This document shows, piece by piece, positions 1 to 10,125 of a stretch of DNA of 64,000 bases (its first letter is position 1; each line of letters opens with the position of its first letter). Made by a program: the position numbers and the translations under genes. This DNA comes from Symbiodinium natans (Eukaryota > Sar > Dinophyceae > Suessiales > Symbiodiniaceae), in NCBI GenBank assembly GCA_905221605.1, contig CAJNDS010002716.1:126001-190000 (forward strand). Reading direction: 5' to 3'. The notes beneath the pieces are model-generated. The model made no database searches. It saw nothing but the letters and a program-made list of their open reading frames with translations, and was not told the origin of the DNA.

Positions 1-1
1 C

Positions 2-340
2 GCAAACTACTCACAGGTCATTGACACGGCAAAGGAGGTGGTCCACCGAGCACCTTACACCCAACAGCACAATGAGACTAGCCCGATCATCAAGCCCATC
101 AAAGGCGCAGCAGCTCTTCCGGAGCCTAAGGCGGACAACATCACTGGAGCAATGCGTGACTGTGTGTTGGGAGATTGGGGTGAGTGGTCCGAATGTGTCT
201 CGGATGGGGCTTCAGGCAGTGCAGGCCCACATCAAATTAGGCGACGTTCTGTAATCCAGCCATGGCTTCCTGGAGGACTGAGGTGTGATGCAACAGAGCA
301 GAGCCAGGGATGTAACCTGATTAGTGCAGCGAGCACCATC
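2..340 (+). CDS. Thrombospondin type-1 repeat protein, internal exon (5' partial)
   Basis: The reading frame is open from the window edge and carries one TSP1 repeat at about residues 50-103: Cys, then GDWGEWSEC, an Arg-rich strand (RRR), and two further Cys near the end. The WxxWxxC core and the basic strand are the hallmarks of TSP1 modules, which are extracellular adhesion or recognition domains, disulfide-bonded and often C-mannosylated on Trp. A GTGAGT donor at 341 would end the exon; without splicing the frame stops at 359-361. Sequence before the repeat is Pro/Lys-rich linker. Neither signal peptide nor membrane anchor is visible because the 5' part lies outside the window. The next exon is not certain; an exon-like stretch begins near 715. 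Domain identity is fairly secure, the protein as a whole is unknown. Confidence 0.65.
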
Positions 341-360
341 GTGAGTCTGAACATTGGCTG

Positions 361-1248
361 ACTTGAGAGCTCTCACATCCAACCGGCGTCGGCGAAAATC
401 ATGCAATGCAGGGCAGCGCAGGGCCGCAGGTCACATACAATTACTTGACGTGCTCATAGAGTCATAGATCAGCTTGCTTGTGCTGCAGTGCCTTCATCGT
501 CAGTTTGTCAGCGCCAGCATAGTGAGCTTCTGGCAGATCATGCCTAGTCGCTGAGTCAAGTCGTACCCATTCAGAGAAGCAGAGTTTCTGCCTTCCTCAG
601 TCCAGGCCAGTCTCTCCTGTCAGCAGGAACTGCGCTCAGCATCGCTTCGCACATTGAGTCGAGTTGTTCATGAATGCCCCTGTTGCGCTTTGTCACACAT
701 CTTCCCCATTCAGGTCTTGGCAAAAATTGGAGCTCTGTCGAAGAAACGCTGCTTGAGGCCATTGCCCGAAGGAAAGAGAGCGTGTCTCCAGCTTTCGGCC
801 ACCTTCCGCAGAATTGGGTACATGAATACATGAATTGCTTACTTTTGCAAAATTCCTGCCGCAGGCTGCAGGAGCTATTCCGAGATTTCGACCGATTGCG
901 ACGCGGTGCCCACGGCTTAGGAGCAAGAGCTGGGTTTCCGAGGTGCTTTCACAGCTACGGCCACTGCCCGCATGGTGATGCCCATCCCAGCCCCATGCAA
1001 GATTGTGCCACGGTGCCAGATGCGATCGGCGCTCGTGCCCCAGAGCCTCTGGATACTGGAGGTGGCATTGCAGTAGATGGCTGATGTTCTGGGTCTTTCT
1101 TCTGAAGGGTCGATTATTGTTTACGTCCTGCATGTAGTCAGCAAGGGAACCTGCAGACTGCCTTCACTGAGGCTAGCAATTGCCGGACTGGATTTACCAG
1201 CTGCAGAGTGCGCGTCTTGTTGGGCTCGTTAGACGTCGCAATTCATGA
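361..1248. other. Intergenic or intronic stretch, one exon-like segment
   Basis: There is no recognisable family here. A plus-strand frame after an acceptor-like CATTCAG at about 709-715 reads GKNWSSVEETLLEAIARRKE, which looks coding by composition and could be the next exon of the TSP1 gene. Another plausible C-terminal stretch ends at the stop near 1082. Both are inferences from amino acid composition only. Confidence 0.2.
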
Positions 1249-1250
1249 AG

Positions 1251-1320
1251 CAATGCGAAGTGCAATGCGAAGCTCAATGCGAAGTGCAATGCGAAGCTCA
1301 ATGCGAAGTGCAATGCGAAG
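1251..1320 (+). repeat. 12/24-bp tandem repeat (CAATGCGAAGYK)n
   Basis: About six 12-bp units alternate between CAATGCGAAGTG and CAATGCGAAGCT, so the true period is 24 bp. In one frame they encode MRSAMRSS repeats, but every frame is open through such an array, so coding is not implied. The flanks show no gene. Confidence 0.85.
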
Positions 1321-1324
1321 CATT

Positions 1325-3378
1325 TGCGGGGAAGCTTCGCTTGGAAAGGCCTTTCGTGCGAGAGTCGAATGTCTCGAGCCCTGCCTTCGGAGGCTTGAAA
1401 TGCTCGAAGAAAAGTACAGTGCTTTGGGCCCAGGCCGCGGGTGTGTATGCTCTTTGCATCCCTTTGCCGCATTGGTCACTTGGCCGGCAGGCCCTAAACC
1501 TTCCACCAAGCATGCTGAAATCAGGCGATGGCAGGAGCGATGCCAAGACTTACTTTCGCTACAGAGACTTCTGCGCAGACGTTTCCTCAGAGGAGGCTCT
1601 GTGCCAATAAACTGCAGGAGTTTATCACGTGTGCTTGCGCACTTGCTGTCGTACTACCCCTGCGCATGCCAGCAGGCCTCGAATCACAAGAAGGACAGCA
1701 GCAGCAGGCTGTTCCTGCCTGCATGGCCTCGAGGAAAGATGTTGAACTACATTAAGCTGTAGTTCTTCGCCAACAGCTTTTCCCAAAACCCCTGGATTCC
1801 GCGAGGACGGCCAGGATTCGGCATGCGTTGGGTACGGGTGGGCGAAAGGGGTGGGGAGACAGGAGAAGATGGGTGGAGGGGAGGGGCGCTTGAAACACCA
1901 CGAGCTTACGAATTTAACATGCATTGCGTCTGGCTAATGAGGTCCGATTTGCAGATTCCTATCTTTGTTCTTTGCTCATTTAGAGTTTTGAGCTTCAGGA
2001 TACTATGTGCTTACGAGTTGTTACAGGAATCTTCTTGGGTGTGAATCATTCATCAGATATTGCTTGAGGATATGTTATCTTTCTTTGTCGCTGAATTGCG
2101 GAGAACTATCATGGGTGATGTTGACGTTATCATTCTTATGCCGAATAATTTGTTTTGTTCATCATTTCAGGCTGGTTTACACGCTAGCATTTGAGGGCCG
2201 ATGTGCCTCACGCAAGCTTCCTATGATGGCCATGCTTGTCTCATGAGTTTCATCATACTTATTGCATACACGTTTTACAGTTTACCTGCCTGGTGTTTTT
2301 ATTGGGGTATGTTTGTCGGGCCGTTGTTATTGTTGTTGTTGACCATGCAGTTAGATCGTACCAATGCTTGTGTCTTAGCTGAAAAGCCAGGCCAGTGTCC
2401 AAAATGGATTTGTGCAGGGGGGATGACAACCTGTGCATGCACATGCAAGCCCGCTTCACGCGCTTTAGCATGTTCAGACCCAGACCCAATGAAAGTCAAT
2501 TGTCGACGGGTCAAAACGGATTACAGGATGCATCCCCAGGTGAGAAATGCATGGCATGTAGGACACGAAGAGGGACGGCCGCGCGGCTGAGCCTGAAGCA
2601 TGGGAGTGGAAGGCGGAGGGCGTTCGGCCTCACATGCGGTGGCCTATGGTGGCCTGGCAAGGGGGTCTGTGAGGGTGCGCCAGACACGAGGTTCGCAGGT
2701 GCTGCACCAAAGCCTGGGAGTGTTGAAGAGCAATCAGAGAACGAAGAAAGTGCTGCCGGAATGAGTTTTTGTGTTTTTTTTTGTTCCCGGGCTGTGCTTG
2801 TTGTTGAATGCTGGAAATTCTTGGAACGTTTTCCTACCTTCGGAGGGCATCGGGCAGCGCACCTTTGACGCAGCTCATCACAACCATCAAAGCCAAAGCC
2901 CGGCCCGGCCCTCAGCACGGATTGGCAAAGGCCCAGTCCTCGGTGCGGCGGCCGTGGTGTAGCCGGGCAAAGGCACTTACCCTGTGGTTGGGGTCATGAA
3001 GAGATGCAGAACCCATAGTTTCAACGGGTGAATGAACACTTTCAATCGATGTGTATGTGACATGCTGAAAGGCGGAAAAGTTTCTGGGTTCTTTTCACGT
3101 CAGCCGGTAGATCCCCAGGCTCGTTTCTGCAAGTTTAATGTGGGAACTATGCCTGTTTGATGAAAGTATCGCATCCATGACATAGTGCTTACAGATCTAA
3201 CTGTTTGGCTCGAGTAAAATGTGTCCGGCATAGTTTCAGTCATGGTGGCGGAGCTTTAGGCTCCGTCCAGGGGAACCTCGAGCCCAGTTCCCTGGGTTGT
3301 AGAAGGTAGTTTCCTTGCAGGCGCCATGGCCAACCCTACCGCTCGAAGAATTTTAACAAGTGACGACCCAGTTGCGAA
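1325..3378. other. Stretch without recognisable genes
   Basis: Only short, mutually overlapping open frames without family resemblance are seen. The sequence at 2000-2380 is T/G-rich. No clean splice-bounded exon could be argued for. Confidence 0.4.
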
Positions 3379-3652
3379 AGGTTGATGCAAAGAGTAATTG
3401 AGCTCACGCAGGAGCTGACTAAAGAGAGAATCGGTCTTGGAGAGCCGAATAGAACAGATCACCCACCTGACAGCATTGGTGGAAACGAGTTGGTGACAAG
3501 TAGAGGTAAGGAAATGACTCTCATCGACGATCGAGGCGTGGCAAAAGCCCGAGAGGTTCAAGGGAGATGAAGGTCACCAACCTTCAGTGGAAGACGGAGA
3601 GCTTCATCCTCTCAGTGTTCTCTGTATTCGATAGCCCCTAAGCCTATCCCAC
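3379..3652 (+). pseudogene. Frameshifted retroelement Gag-like fragment
   Basis: The plus-strand reading LTQELTKERIGLG is followed by LIDDRGVAKAREVQG and a stop at 3568. In a shifted frame the sequence then reads NLQWKTESFILSVFSVFDS. The order 'D-R-G-x-x-K-x-x-x-F/V-x-G, then W-K-x-x-T-E-x-F' resembles the start of Gag regions in dinoflagellate LTR-type retroelements as I remember them. The frame change between the two blocks marks it as degraded. No protease, reverse transcriptase or LTRs are visible nearby. It could also be exons of an ordinary gene; the family match rests on memory of short motifs. Confidence 0.3.
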
Positions 3653-3815
3653 GGGTTTTTCGCCCCACGGCTTGCGAGAGTATTCAGGAGTAAATCAGGC
3701 CATACGACATTCAACTGGCTTCTCTCCCTTTCCCATGCCAAGGTCTAGGCGACTGGAGCTCCTCAGCGCATTCGCCGATAGGCCAGTCAGTCCACCTATC
3801 TTTCCAAGCTGAGCG

Positions 3816-3892
3816 GTGTGAGAGTGTGTAAGAGCGTGTGACACTGTGTGAGAGTGTGTGAGAGAGTGTGAGAGAGTGTGAGAGAGAGAGAG

Positions 3893-3924
<32 letters not shown>

Positions 3925-3936
3925 CATGTGTGTGTG
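3816..3936 (+). repeat. GTGTGAGA / (GT)n microsatellite
   Basis: A compound simple repeat: degenerate GTGTGAGA/GAGAGT units pass into a pure (GT)n run of about 15 units and end with GTGCATGTGTGTGTG. Translations on both strands (His/Thr/Ser-rich) are artefacts of the repeat. Confidence 0.9.
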
Positions 3937-4767
3937 ACCATGCTGTCCAGGAGCAGAGGTGGTGTTGCTGGCCGCGTCCGTGGGAGCCTTCTCTTCCTGA
4001 CCTGCCTATACCGCAGTTGCAGATGCGGCTCAGCCCCTGCCCATAATCCCTCTGCTTCCCATGTCATCGGAGGCCGCGGTGCGCTGCTTCGTGTGATGCA
4101 CATGCTGGGCTTTCCGCTTTCAGACGCTTGGCGTGTCATGCTAGTTGCATGCTACTTGCCATGTTTCCTGTCTGCCTGGGCTCCTCCTCTCTTGCTGCGC
4201 TCTCCAATACTTAGCCGTATCAATCAGTAAAATCAGTTCTTATTCTTGCTACCGGGCCCTGGTCAGGATCTGGAAGTTGACTTGCTTTGCGGCGCATTTA
4301 GAGTTCGCCTCAGTTTCGGGAAGCATTTGATGTTGTTGTGTATCCTAGAGAGCATCACCCAGGCATCCACATATTCTCAAGAGATATTCGGCAGCCTTCA
4401 GTGCAGGTGACGACATGGGATTCAACTACTTACGCTTCTGCTCAGCCTGGAGCCTCGAAAGCCTCGGGAATCCTCGGCATGTGACAAGTTGACTTGGACT
4501 GCCCACCTCCCACTGAGGTTGTAGACCCGTTCATGGTCAGAACCTTGGCCATGGAAAGCAGCGTGCGAGCCGCGAAATCTCATCTGGACAACAGGCCCAG
4601 GTAGACGAGAGCAAGAAGGCCACACAGCCAGCCACGTCCAGCACTCGCAAGCGATGTTTCGAGTTTCTTCCAGAGTGACATACCCCCTTGAAACCCCACC
4701 CCCCTTAGCACGACCTAAGGAGCTTGTACTTTGACTTCGCCGGTCGAGTTGCCACTGCCTTAGCTGG

Positions 4768-4842
4768 AGCTCATATATATATATACACACAACTATATAA
4801 TTATATAATTATACAGTTGTATAATTATATAAGTATATGAGC
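4768..4842. repeat. AT-rich palindromic simple repeat
   Basis: A (TA)n run followed by interleaved TATAATTATATAATTATA palindromes. The segment from ACAACTATATAATT to AATTATACAGTTGT can fold back on itself. No gene is evident. Confidence 0.75.
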
Positions 4843-4904
4843 AAGCGCCAAGACCCCCCGCCATTCAAGTAAGCAAGGGGTGGACACGAATGCCCAAAAC
4901 ACTG

Positions 4905-5083
4905 TAAAGCGACGGGAACACCTGAAGCGCGACACCCCTAAGTTAGTGAATCGTTTTGGTGGGTCATAGCCTTGAATTTTCCCAAAGCGACACCCGCAGA
5001 CATCAAGCGTGGATAGCTGATGCTACTAAACCCTGCAAAGCGATGGGAACACTTGAACAGCGACACCCCTCAAGGAGCGCCCA
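4905..5083 (+). repeat. Two-copy dispersed repeat, AAAGCGAYGGGAACACYTGAA core
   Basis: Two copies of about 43 bp start near 4906 and 5036. Both read TGYAAAGCGAYGGGAACAC, then YTGAA and AGCGACACCCCT. A third partial match, AAAGCGACACCC, lies near 4984. Nothing around them looks coding. Confidence 0.6.
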
Positions 5084-5700
5084 CTAGCACAAGCGGGTCT
5101 TGGCAGCTCATATATGAGTCAGAATGCCAGGCATGCCACACATGTTAACGCCTTTAGGACAGGAGCCACACTGAAGTGACGAGGTGCCACATCCAAGCCT
5201 CAGTCGACCGGCATCAGCACCTCAGCTACGGAAGTAGTCGATCTGACATGTGGGTAGTGTAAGGCCAGTGTAAGGCAGTGTCTTGAAAATTCATGATTGC
5301 GACCTTTCTGGGCCTTTTGAAGTTTTGCTTACAGGGAGGAGAGGAAACCCCGGAAAAGCCGTGCACTACCCACGTGGCAGCCTCGCGTGCTGTAAAGCCA
5401 TGTGCATCCATGCCTCAATGTGGGCGCGAAAAACGTGACCACGGTTCTGACATGCAGGGATCCGCTCATTTTCTGACATCATCAAGGCTCCTTAAAGCTC
5501 TTTCATGGGGCTAGACCTGTTTGTCCTAACGTTCTCCATTAAAAGTGGTAGGGGGATCATGCACAGCAACGAGGCTTCAACAACTCTTAAGCTTGCATCA
5601 CAATTGGAGCATCGCAATTGGAGATTCACTGGAATATTCTGGCATGCATGTTTTGAACTGCTTCAAAAAGAGGCAGCAAGCTTTGAGGTCCGGCTGCAGG
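5084..5700. other. Stretch without recognised gene; possible exon at 5555-5735
   Basis: A frame reading MHSNEASTTLKLASQLEHRN (from about 5560) looks protein-like and could be an exon belonging with the exon-like segments just downstream. No family is recognised. Confidence 0.2.
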
Positions 5701-5722
5701 CCTCAACTGTAGTTATTGTAGG

Positions 5723-6307
5723 AACTGCAACAGCATGAATTCAGGCGCTCGGCACCTTGATTTTAAATTTGTGCCAGAGGCACAATTTCACCTCAAGCCC
5801 GTTCCAAATGAGGCTTTGCTCGTACAATACGTGCCGCCGTTCTTTCGTGCACCAGACGCTGAAAGTTGAAGCAGTAGCCTTTGAAGCTACAAGACAGCCA
5901 TTTCGCAGCCCGACGATGACTGCTGAAAACCTGCTTGCGCTCAACATTCTCAGTACACACTGGCGACATGTAATTCTTTCATAGGTTGCACCTCGGCCAG
6001 AGACCTGACTTGAGCTTGCAGTGGCTGCAGGAACTGGATGGAACAGCTTTGGCACGCGCAATGCCGAAATCTTGTTTTGCTTTTTTTGCTAAGTCGGACT
6101 GCTGTTGGGCTGGAGAGAAGGACATTGAGCCAGCCCTAGGCTCCACAAATCTTCATTGACAATCGACAGACCACCCACCCACCCACGCACGCATGCACGC
6201 ACAATTCAAAGGCTTTTCTGTTCCTACAGGCCAGCGAGGGCAACCTGCAACCCGATCCGGTGTACCTTGAAAAAGCTATGGCCAGCTTTGGCAAGCCATT
6301 GCACTAA
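5723..6307 (+). CDS. Hypothetical gene, two to three exon-like segments
   Basis: Three plus-strand segments look like exons. The first (about 5723-5856) includes the peptides HLDFKFVPEAQFHLKPVP and ALLVQYVPPFF. The second (about 5865-5965) includes AFEATRQPFRSPTMTAEN. A terminal one at 6230-6307 follows the strong acceptor TTCCTACAG, reads SEGNLQPDPVYLEKAMASFG and ends with a TAA. The first has a faint resemblance to the N-terminus of MDR-type oxidoreductases, but no nucleotide-binding motif was found, so no function is assigned. Introns between the pieces are not resolved. The segments could also belong to different genes. Confidence 0.35.
6173..6202 (+). repeat. Short CCCA / GCACGCAT simple repeat
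   Basis: CCACCCACCCACC is followed by GCACGCATGCACGCAC. It lies about 25 bp upstream of the acceptor at 6228-6229, so it would be intronic if that exon is real. Confidence 0.7.
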
Positions 6308-7060
6308 GGGGTTTGGGATTGGGCTTGCATAGGGCCGTACGGCTTGGAGCTTCGCCGGAACCATCGAAAGCATAGCTTGGAGGACCAACCATGCATGCAC
6401 GCTTGAGTGCCTGCTTTGGCATGCATTGCTATCGTCAATACTCCGACCTGAAGCCATATGTCGCCGGCGCTCGGCAGGTGGAGCAGTAGTGTCTTCATGG
6501 ATCCAATGTGAAAATCGAAGAATCCCTTCATGGACAAAGGAGCCGCAACGAGTCTTGCGCCAGATCACTGACCTCTGCGACACGCGAACAAAAAGCAAGA
6601 CTGAGCTGAGAGGGTGAGTATTTTTGGGGCTTGCGCTGAACTTTACAATGAGGGGTTTTTGCTCTTGCGGAAAGGTTGGCTTGCAAACGGGTCCGCGGAA
6701 GGGCACGCGGAAGGGACGACATGCAGTGACTCAGAAAGGTGCCAATGCTTCGCAGCGCAGAAGGCTGCGGAAGCGGTGGCAGAAGGGTTATGCGGAAGGG
6801 GGGGATTGAAACAGACTAAACAACACAGCTCACTTGGCACTTCTTGGGCTTTGCCAGTCGCAAAACTAGAGTCATGCCCTGGATTGAGATCGGGCTGGTG
6901 CTGAGAGTTCTTTCTGAGAACGTATGCAGTACTCAGAGTATCCACGTAACATTTCATGTATTCAGCTGACAGGGGAATTTTGCGCTGGCTGAAGAAATCC
7001 ATTGGTTTGGGCAGGCACTGCCTTTAAAAATCAGTAAAGTAGAGGGTGGCCTCGGGTAAG
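6308..7060. other. Stretch without recognised gene, with GCGGAAGG repeats
   Basis: Between about 6690 and 6800 the words GCGGAAGG, CGCGGAAGGG and TGCGGAAGGG recur at least four times. They look like a decaying short tandem repeat. No family-bearing frame is seen. Confidence 0.35.
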
Positions 7061-7065
7061 GGGGT

Positions 7066-7100
<35 letters not shown>

Positions 7101-7113
7101 GGGGGGCGGGGGT
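7061..7113 (+). repeat. Near-pure poly-G run
   Basis: About 50 G in a row, interrupted only by single T, A and C residues. It can form stacked G-quadruplexes, and its exact length in an assembly is unreliable. Confidence 0.9.
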
Positions 7114-7265
7114 ATCCTGCGGCGCCGTCCTCCATTCGCCTTGCGCTGCGCGCTACGCCGCTACGCCCTCTCGACCAACAAGAGCCCATAAATTTGCAGA
7201 ATGCCCTATGCATCCTGGCGGTTTACGGCCATGACGCTTGGGCTGCTTGACCATGCTTTCCGCAG

Positions 7266-7372
7266 CAGAGGCTCTGAGCGGCTCAGATGGTGTGGCCAAA
7301 GTGCTAGGGCTCAGGTATGCTGAAGCTGATGTTTTGAAGTTTCGTGATATAGACCCACTGCTCAACATCTAG
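7266..7372 (+). CDS. Possible terminal exon of an unknown gene
   Basis: After the acceptor-like TTTCCGCAG a frame reads EALSGSDGVAKVLGLRY and AEADVLKFRDIDPLLNI, then TAG. Composition is protein-like and acidic. The opposite strand is also open across most of it, so coding strand is not certain. No family recognised. Confidence 0.3.
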
Positions 7373-8440
7373 GCATCCGCAGCTTCACCAGCACTTACGC
7401 ATCGGCAGCCATGTCGCCTACAAAACATATACAAAGCACCCTAGCTGTCCTAGCTCTACAGCCAGGGACCAAAGTTGATCAACATAGGTGGGGCTGATTT
7501 GTTTTCAGCTTTGGTGCTGGAATGCCAAACAACAGGCCATTGTGTGATTTTTGTTCGCATCTGTGCTATCACGAGCAATGAGCCGGCAAACTGTACGCAG
7601 GCCCTTCGCAGAGGCCAGATGTGTACAGCCATGGCCTCAGAAACAACATGACAAGCAACTCTGCTGATTGCTAGTCGCTGAAGAAGCCGGCGAAGCGCAC
7701 TTGAGCTTACTGTAACTGATCACAGATGCATCAGCTAAGACAACAAAGACGATTTGGCCTGAATGAACACTGCTAGAATTCACGGGGATGCCCATGGATG
7801 CCTTCTGCACATGTGTCTCCAACAGGTGCCGTGCACTGACAGCTGGGGTTGCTGCCTACGCAGAAGTGTTACACAGGCCTGTGACAGCCTGTCGCCCAGA
7901 CACCGTGAGGGACATCAGAGGTGCTGCGGTCTCCGGGCCACGACTCAGGTTCAAGGGTGCATGCATGGTCCTTTCTGCGCACGTTGCAGACGATCAGTGT
8001 CTGCACAGGCGCTTCTGCGGATGAGTTTGTGACAAATTCTCGGTGGTAGACCTTCGTATTCTCTGGTGTTCTGTGGATTATTCTCACTTGGCAGGTGTTG
8101 CCATTCTGCGTGTGCCGCGCTTTGGTGGACACATGGTGCGCCTCGCAAGCGGCGCTTTGGTGTAGAGTGTAGACCTCCAGAGAGGAACAAGTTTGTGACG
8201 ATCTGCTGAGCTGTGATAAGGCGAGAAGTAGAACAGCCGGCAACCGCTGGCTTGAAAGCTGCAGAGATGCCAGCCTCACCGCCGTTTAAGCCGACGCCGC
8301 AGATCAAAGAGGCAGTCACCTCACAGGCTCGGCCTCTCTCCCAGAAAGTACTTTGTGCAGGAGAAGCGTGAGCGTGTGTGACCGTGCGTCGGGTGTCGTG
8401 CATCCCCAGTCTTACGCGCACCCCTGCTTGGCCTTTCCAG
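7373..8440. other. Stretch without recognised gene
   Basis: A plus-strand frame at about 7830-8020 (VAAYAEVLHRPVTACRPD) looks mildly protein-like. Nothing ties it to a family and splice borders are unclear. Confidence 0.25.
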
Positions 8441-8518
8441 GCAGAAAATGCCACCTTTTTGTCCTGGGAGCAGTTTGATGCCATAGCCTTGGCGGTTCCA
8501 AAGGCAATTGCTCACAAG
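8441..8518 (+). CDS. Possible internal exon of an unknown gene
   Basis: A polypyrimidine tract and acceptor (GCCTTTCCAG) precede a frame reading AENATFLSWEQFDAIALAV and KAIAHK. A donor-like border follows AAG at 8518. The sequence is protein-like but the family is unknown. Confidence 0.3.
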
Positions 8519-9360
8519 GGCAGAAGTAAGTCAGGGCAACCTATTCGGCCCTTTCATGCAGCCTGTCGAATACTTTGAGGTCTTGAAGATTCTTTTGTAC
8601 GTTGGCGACACATTGAAACCTGATAGGAGCCACGAACCCGAACGCAGACACGTGGCTCGTACACTGTGAAGACAACAGGCGTAACGCGCGACACGAACTC
8701 CGAGTGGATGTGTTTGATGACTCCGTGTTCCTTCCTTTATTTCTTTCTTGTTTCTCTTGTCCTGCCCTAGTAGCACAAGAATGCACTGAGTTGACCTTCT
8801 CTGGGTCCGCTTGACATTGCGCACGCTTACATGGGTGATACCGTGATACCGCGGGGTATCTCATCTTCTCTGACTGATCTTCTTAAGAGCAGAAGTCGCA
8901 GAACAGACACACAGCCCCGATGGCTGGCAGGGCATATGCATCCATCCCGCAAAGGCTCTGTAGTCCACTAAGCACAAGGGTGATTGAACATGAAGCAGAA
9001 GCTGGGCAAAGACATGACAAGCCTGAAGTAGCACAGGAGAAGAGCATGGTTTTGTCTCGTTTTGGTAGGTGGGGGTGCATAACGATTAAAGGCTCCGTGA
9101 CAGGACAAAAACAAGCAATGCCAAATTCACGCATTCACATTCGCCACAGTGTAGATGCCGCCACAGTTGGGAAAGGGGTAGGACACCGGAAGGTTGCGAG
9201 ATGCCGCGAGGGTCGTCCATCTAAACGCGTCCTACTTTCGTTTCAATTATTCGGGGCTTGTATCTGCATCTACTGCTTGATTGTCAAAGATAGGAAGAAG
9301 TACGATTTGTTGCCGCCAGTTTGCGAGTGATTGTCATTGGAAGAAGTCGTCGCCGGTTTG
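8519..9360. other. Stretch without recognised gene
   Basis: Neither strand shows a splice-bounded or family-bearing frame. Confidence 0.35.
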
Positions 9361-9361
9361 G

Positions 9362-10125
9362 GCTTAACCGCACCCCCTCTATATTTGCCCTGCGAACTGC
9401 AGGTATTTAGTTTCTATTTGTTTTCATCTCGCAAAAGTTTGGTCTGTAACAAATGGTCCCCCCTCGTTATTTGGTCCGTAACGAATACCCCTCTATTTTT
9501 GACGCCATGAACAAATAGCTCGCGCCCGCATGTCCTGTCGGTCGCAGGGACGCTCTCTCTAAAAAGTAGGGTAAAGCATATTGAAAGTTTTGGCCGCTGG
9601 CGCACTTTCCAGAACATTGGGTTGAAGTGCATTGAGACGTGACCGGAGCTCCGGGCGCAGACGGCGCAGACCTGCGCGGGAAAGACGCGAAAACATCGAG
9701 AAAGCGTGCACGGACTGGTTTCGAGGCATTTGGGAATTGCAAAGGTTCACGGTCATGCCTTGCGTTGCAAACTTCTCTTGGCAAGTTGGCCATTGTATGG
9801 GGGAGAGGGGGGAGTTGGTCGTGCAAGGGCCGTGTGAAAACAATGTCCAAAACCAAGCTGGTCGGTAACAAACCGTACCCCCTCTATATTCGACACCATG
9901 ACCAAATGTGGAGGGGGCATTTGCGTGTATGTCTTGCATGTGAATAAACTGCATATGTGAATAAACTGCATATCAAATCTGGGTCGGTAACGTACTCGTG
10001 GCTCCACATCCCACCTGCGCTTTCAAGGAGCTGCAGGAGCAGCCCATGTTTGGCGCCAGCTATTTGGTCAGAGCTGCACCAGCCCATGTGTGGTGCGAGC
10101 TATTTGGTCACGGATAAATCCAAGT
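9362..10125 (+). repeat. Dispersed degenerate repeat, GGTCNGTAAC...TACCCCCTCTAT...GACACCATGAACAAAT
   Basis: Related pieces recur near 9362-9400, 9430-9520, 9858-9915, 9980-9995 and 10045-10115. The order is TTTGGTCNGTAACAAA, ACCCCCTCTATWTTTG, GACGCCATGAACAAATAG, then GCTATTTGGTC. The copies are diverged and spaced irregularly. The element has no coding capacity. The last two copies (AGCCCATGTTTGGCGCCAGCTATTTGGTC and its neighbour) are adjacent, about 48 bp apart. Confidence 0.65.

Noticed and set aside
3711-4230. Frames with His-Thr or Ser-Leu runs
   Set aside because: They are translations of the (GT)n/GTGTGAGA microsatellite.
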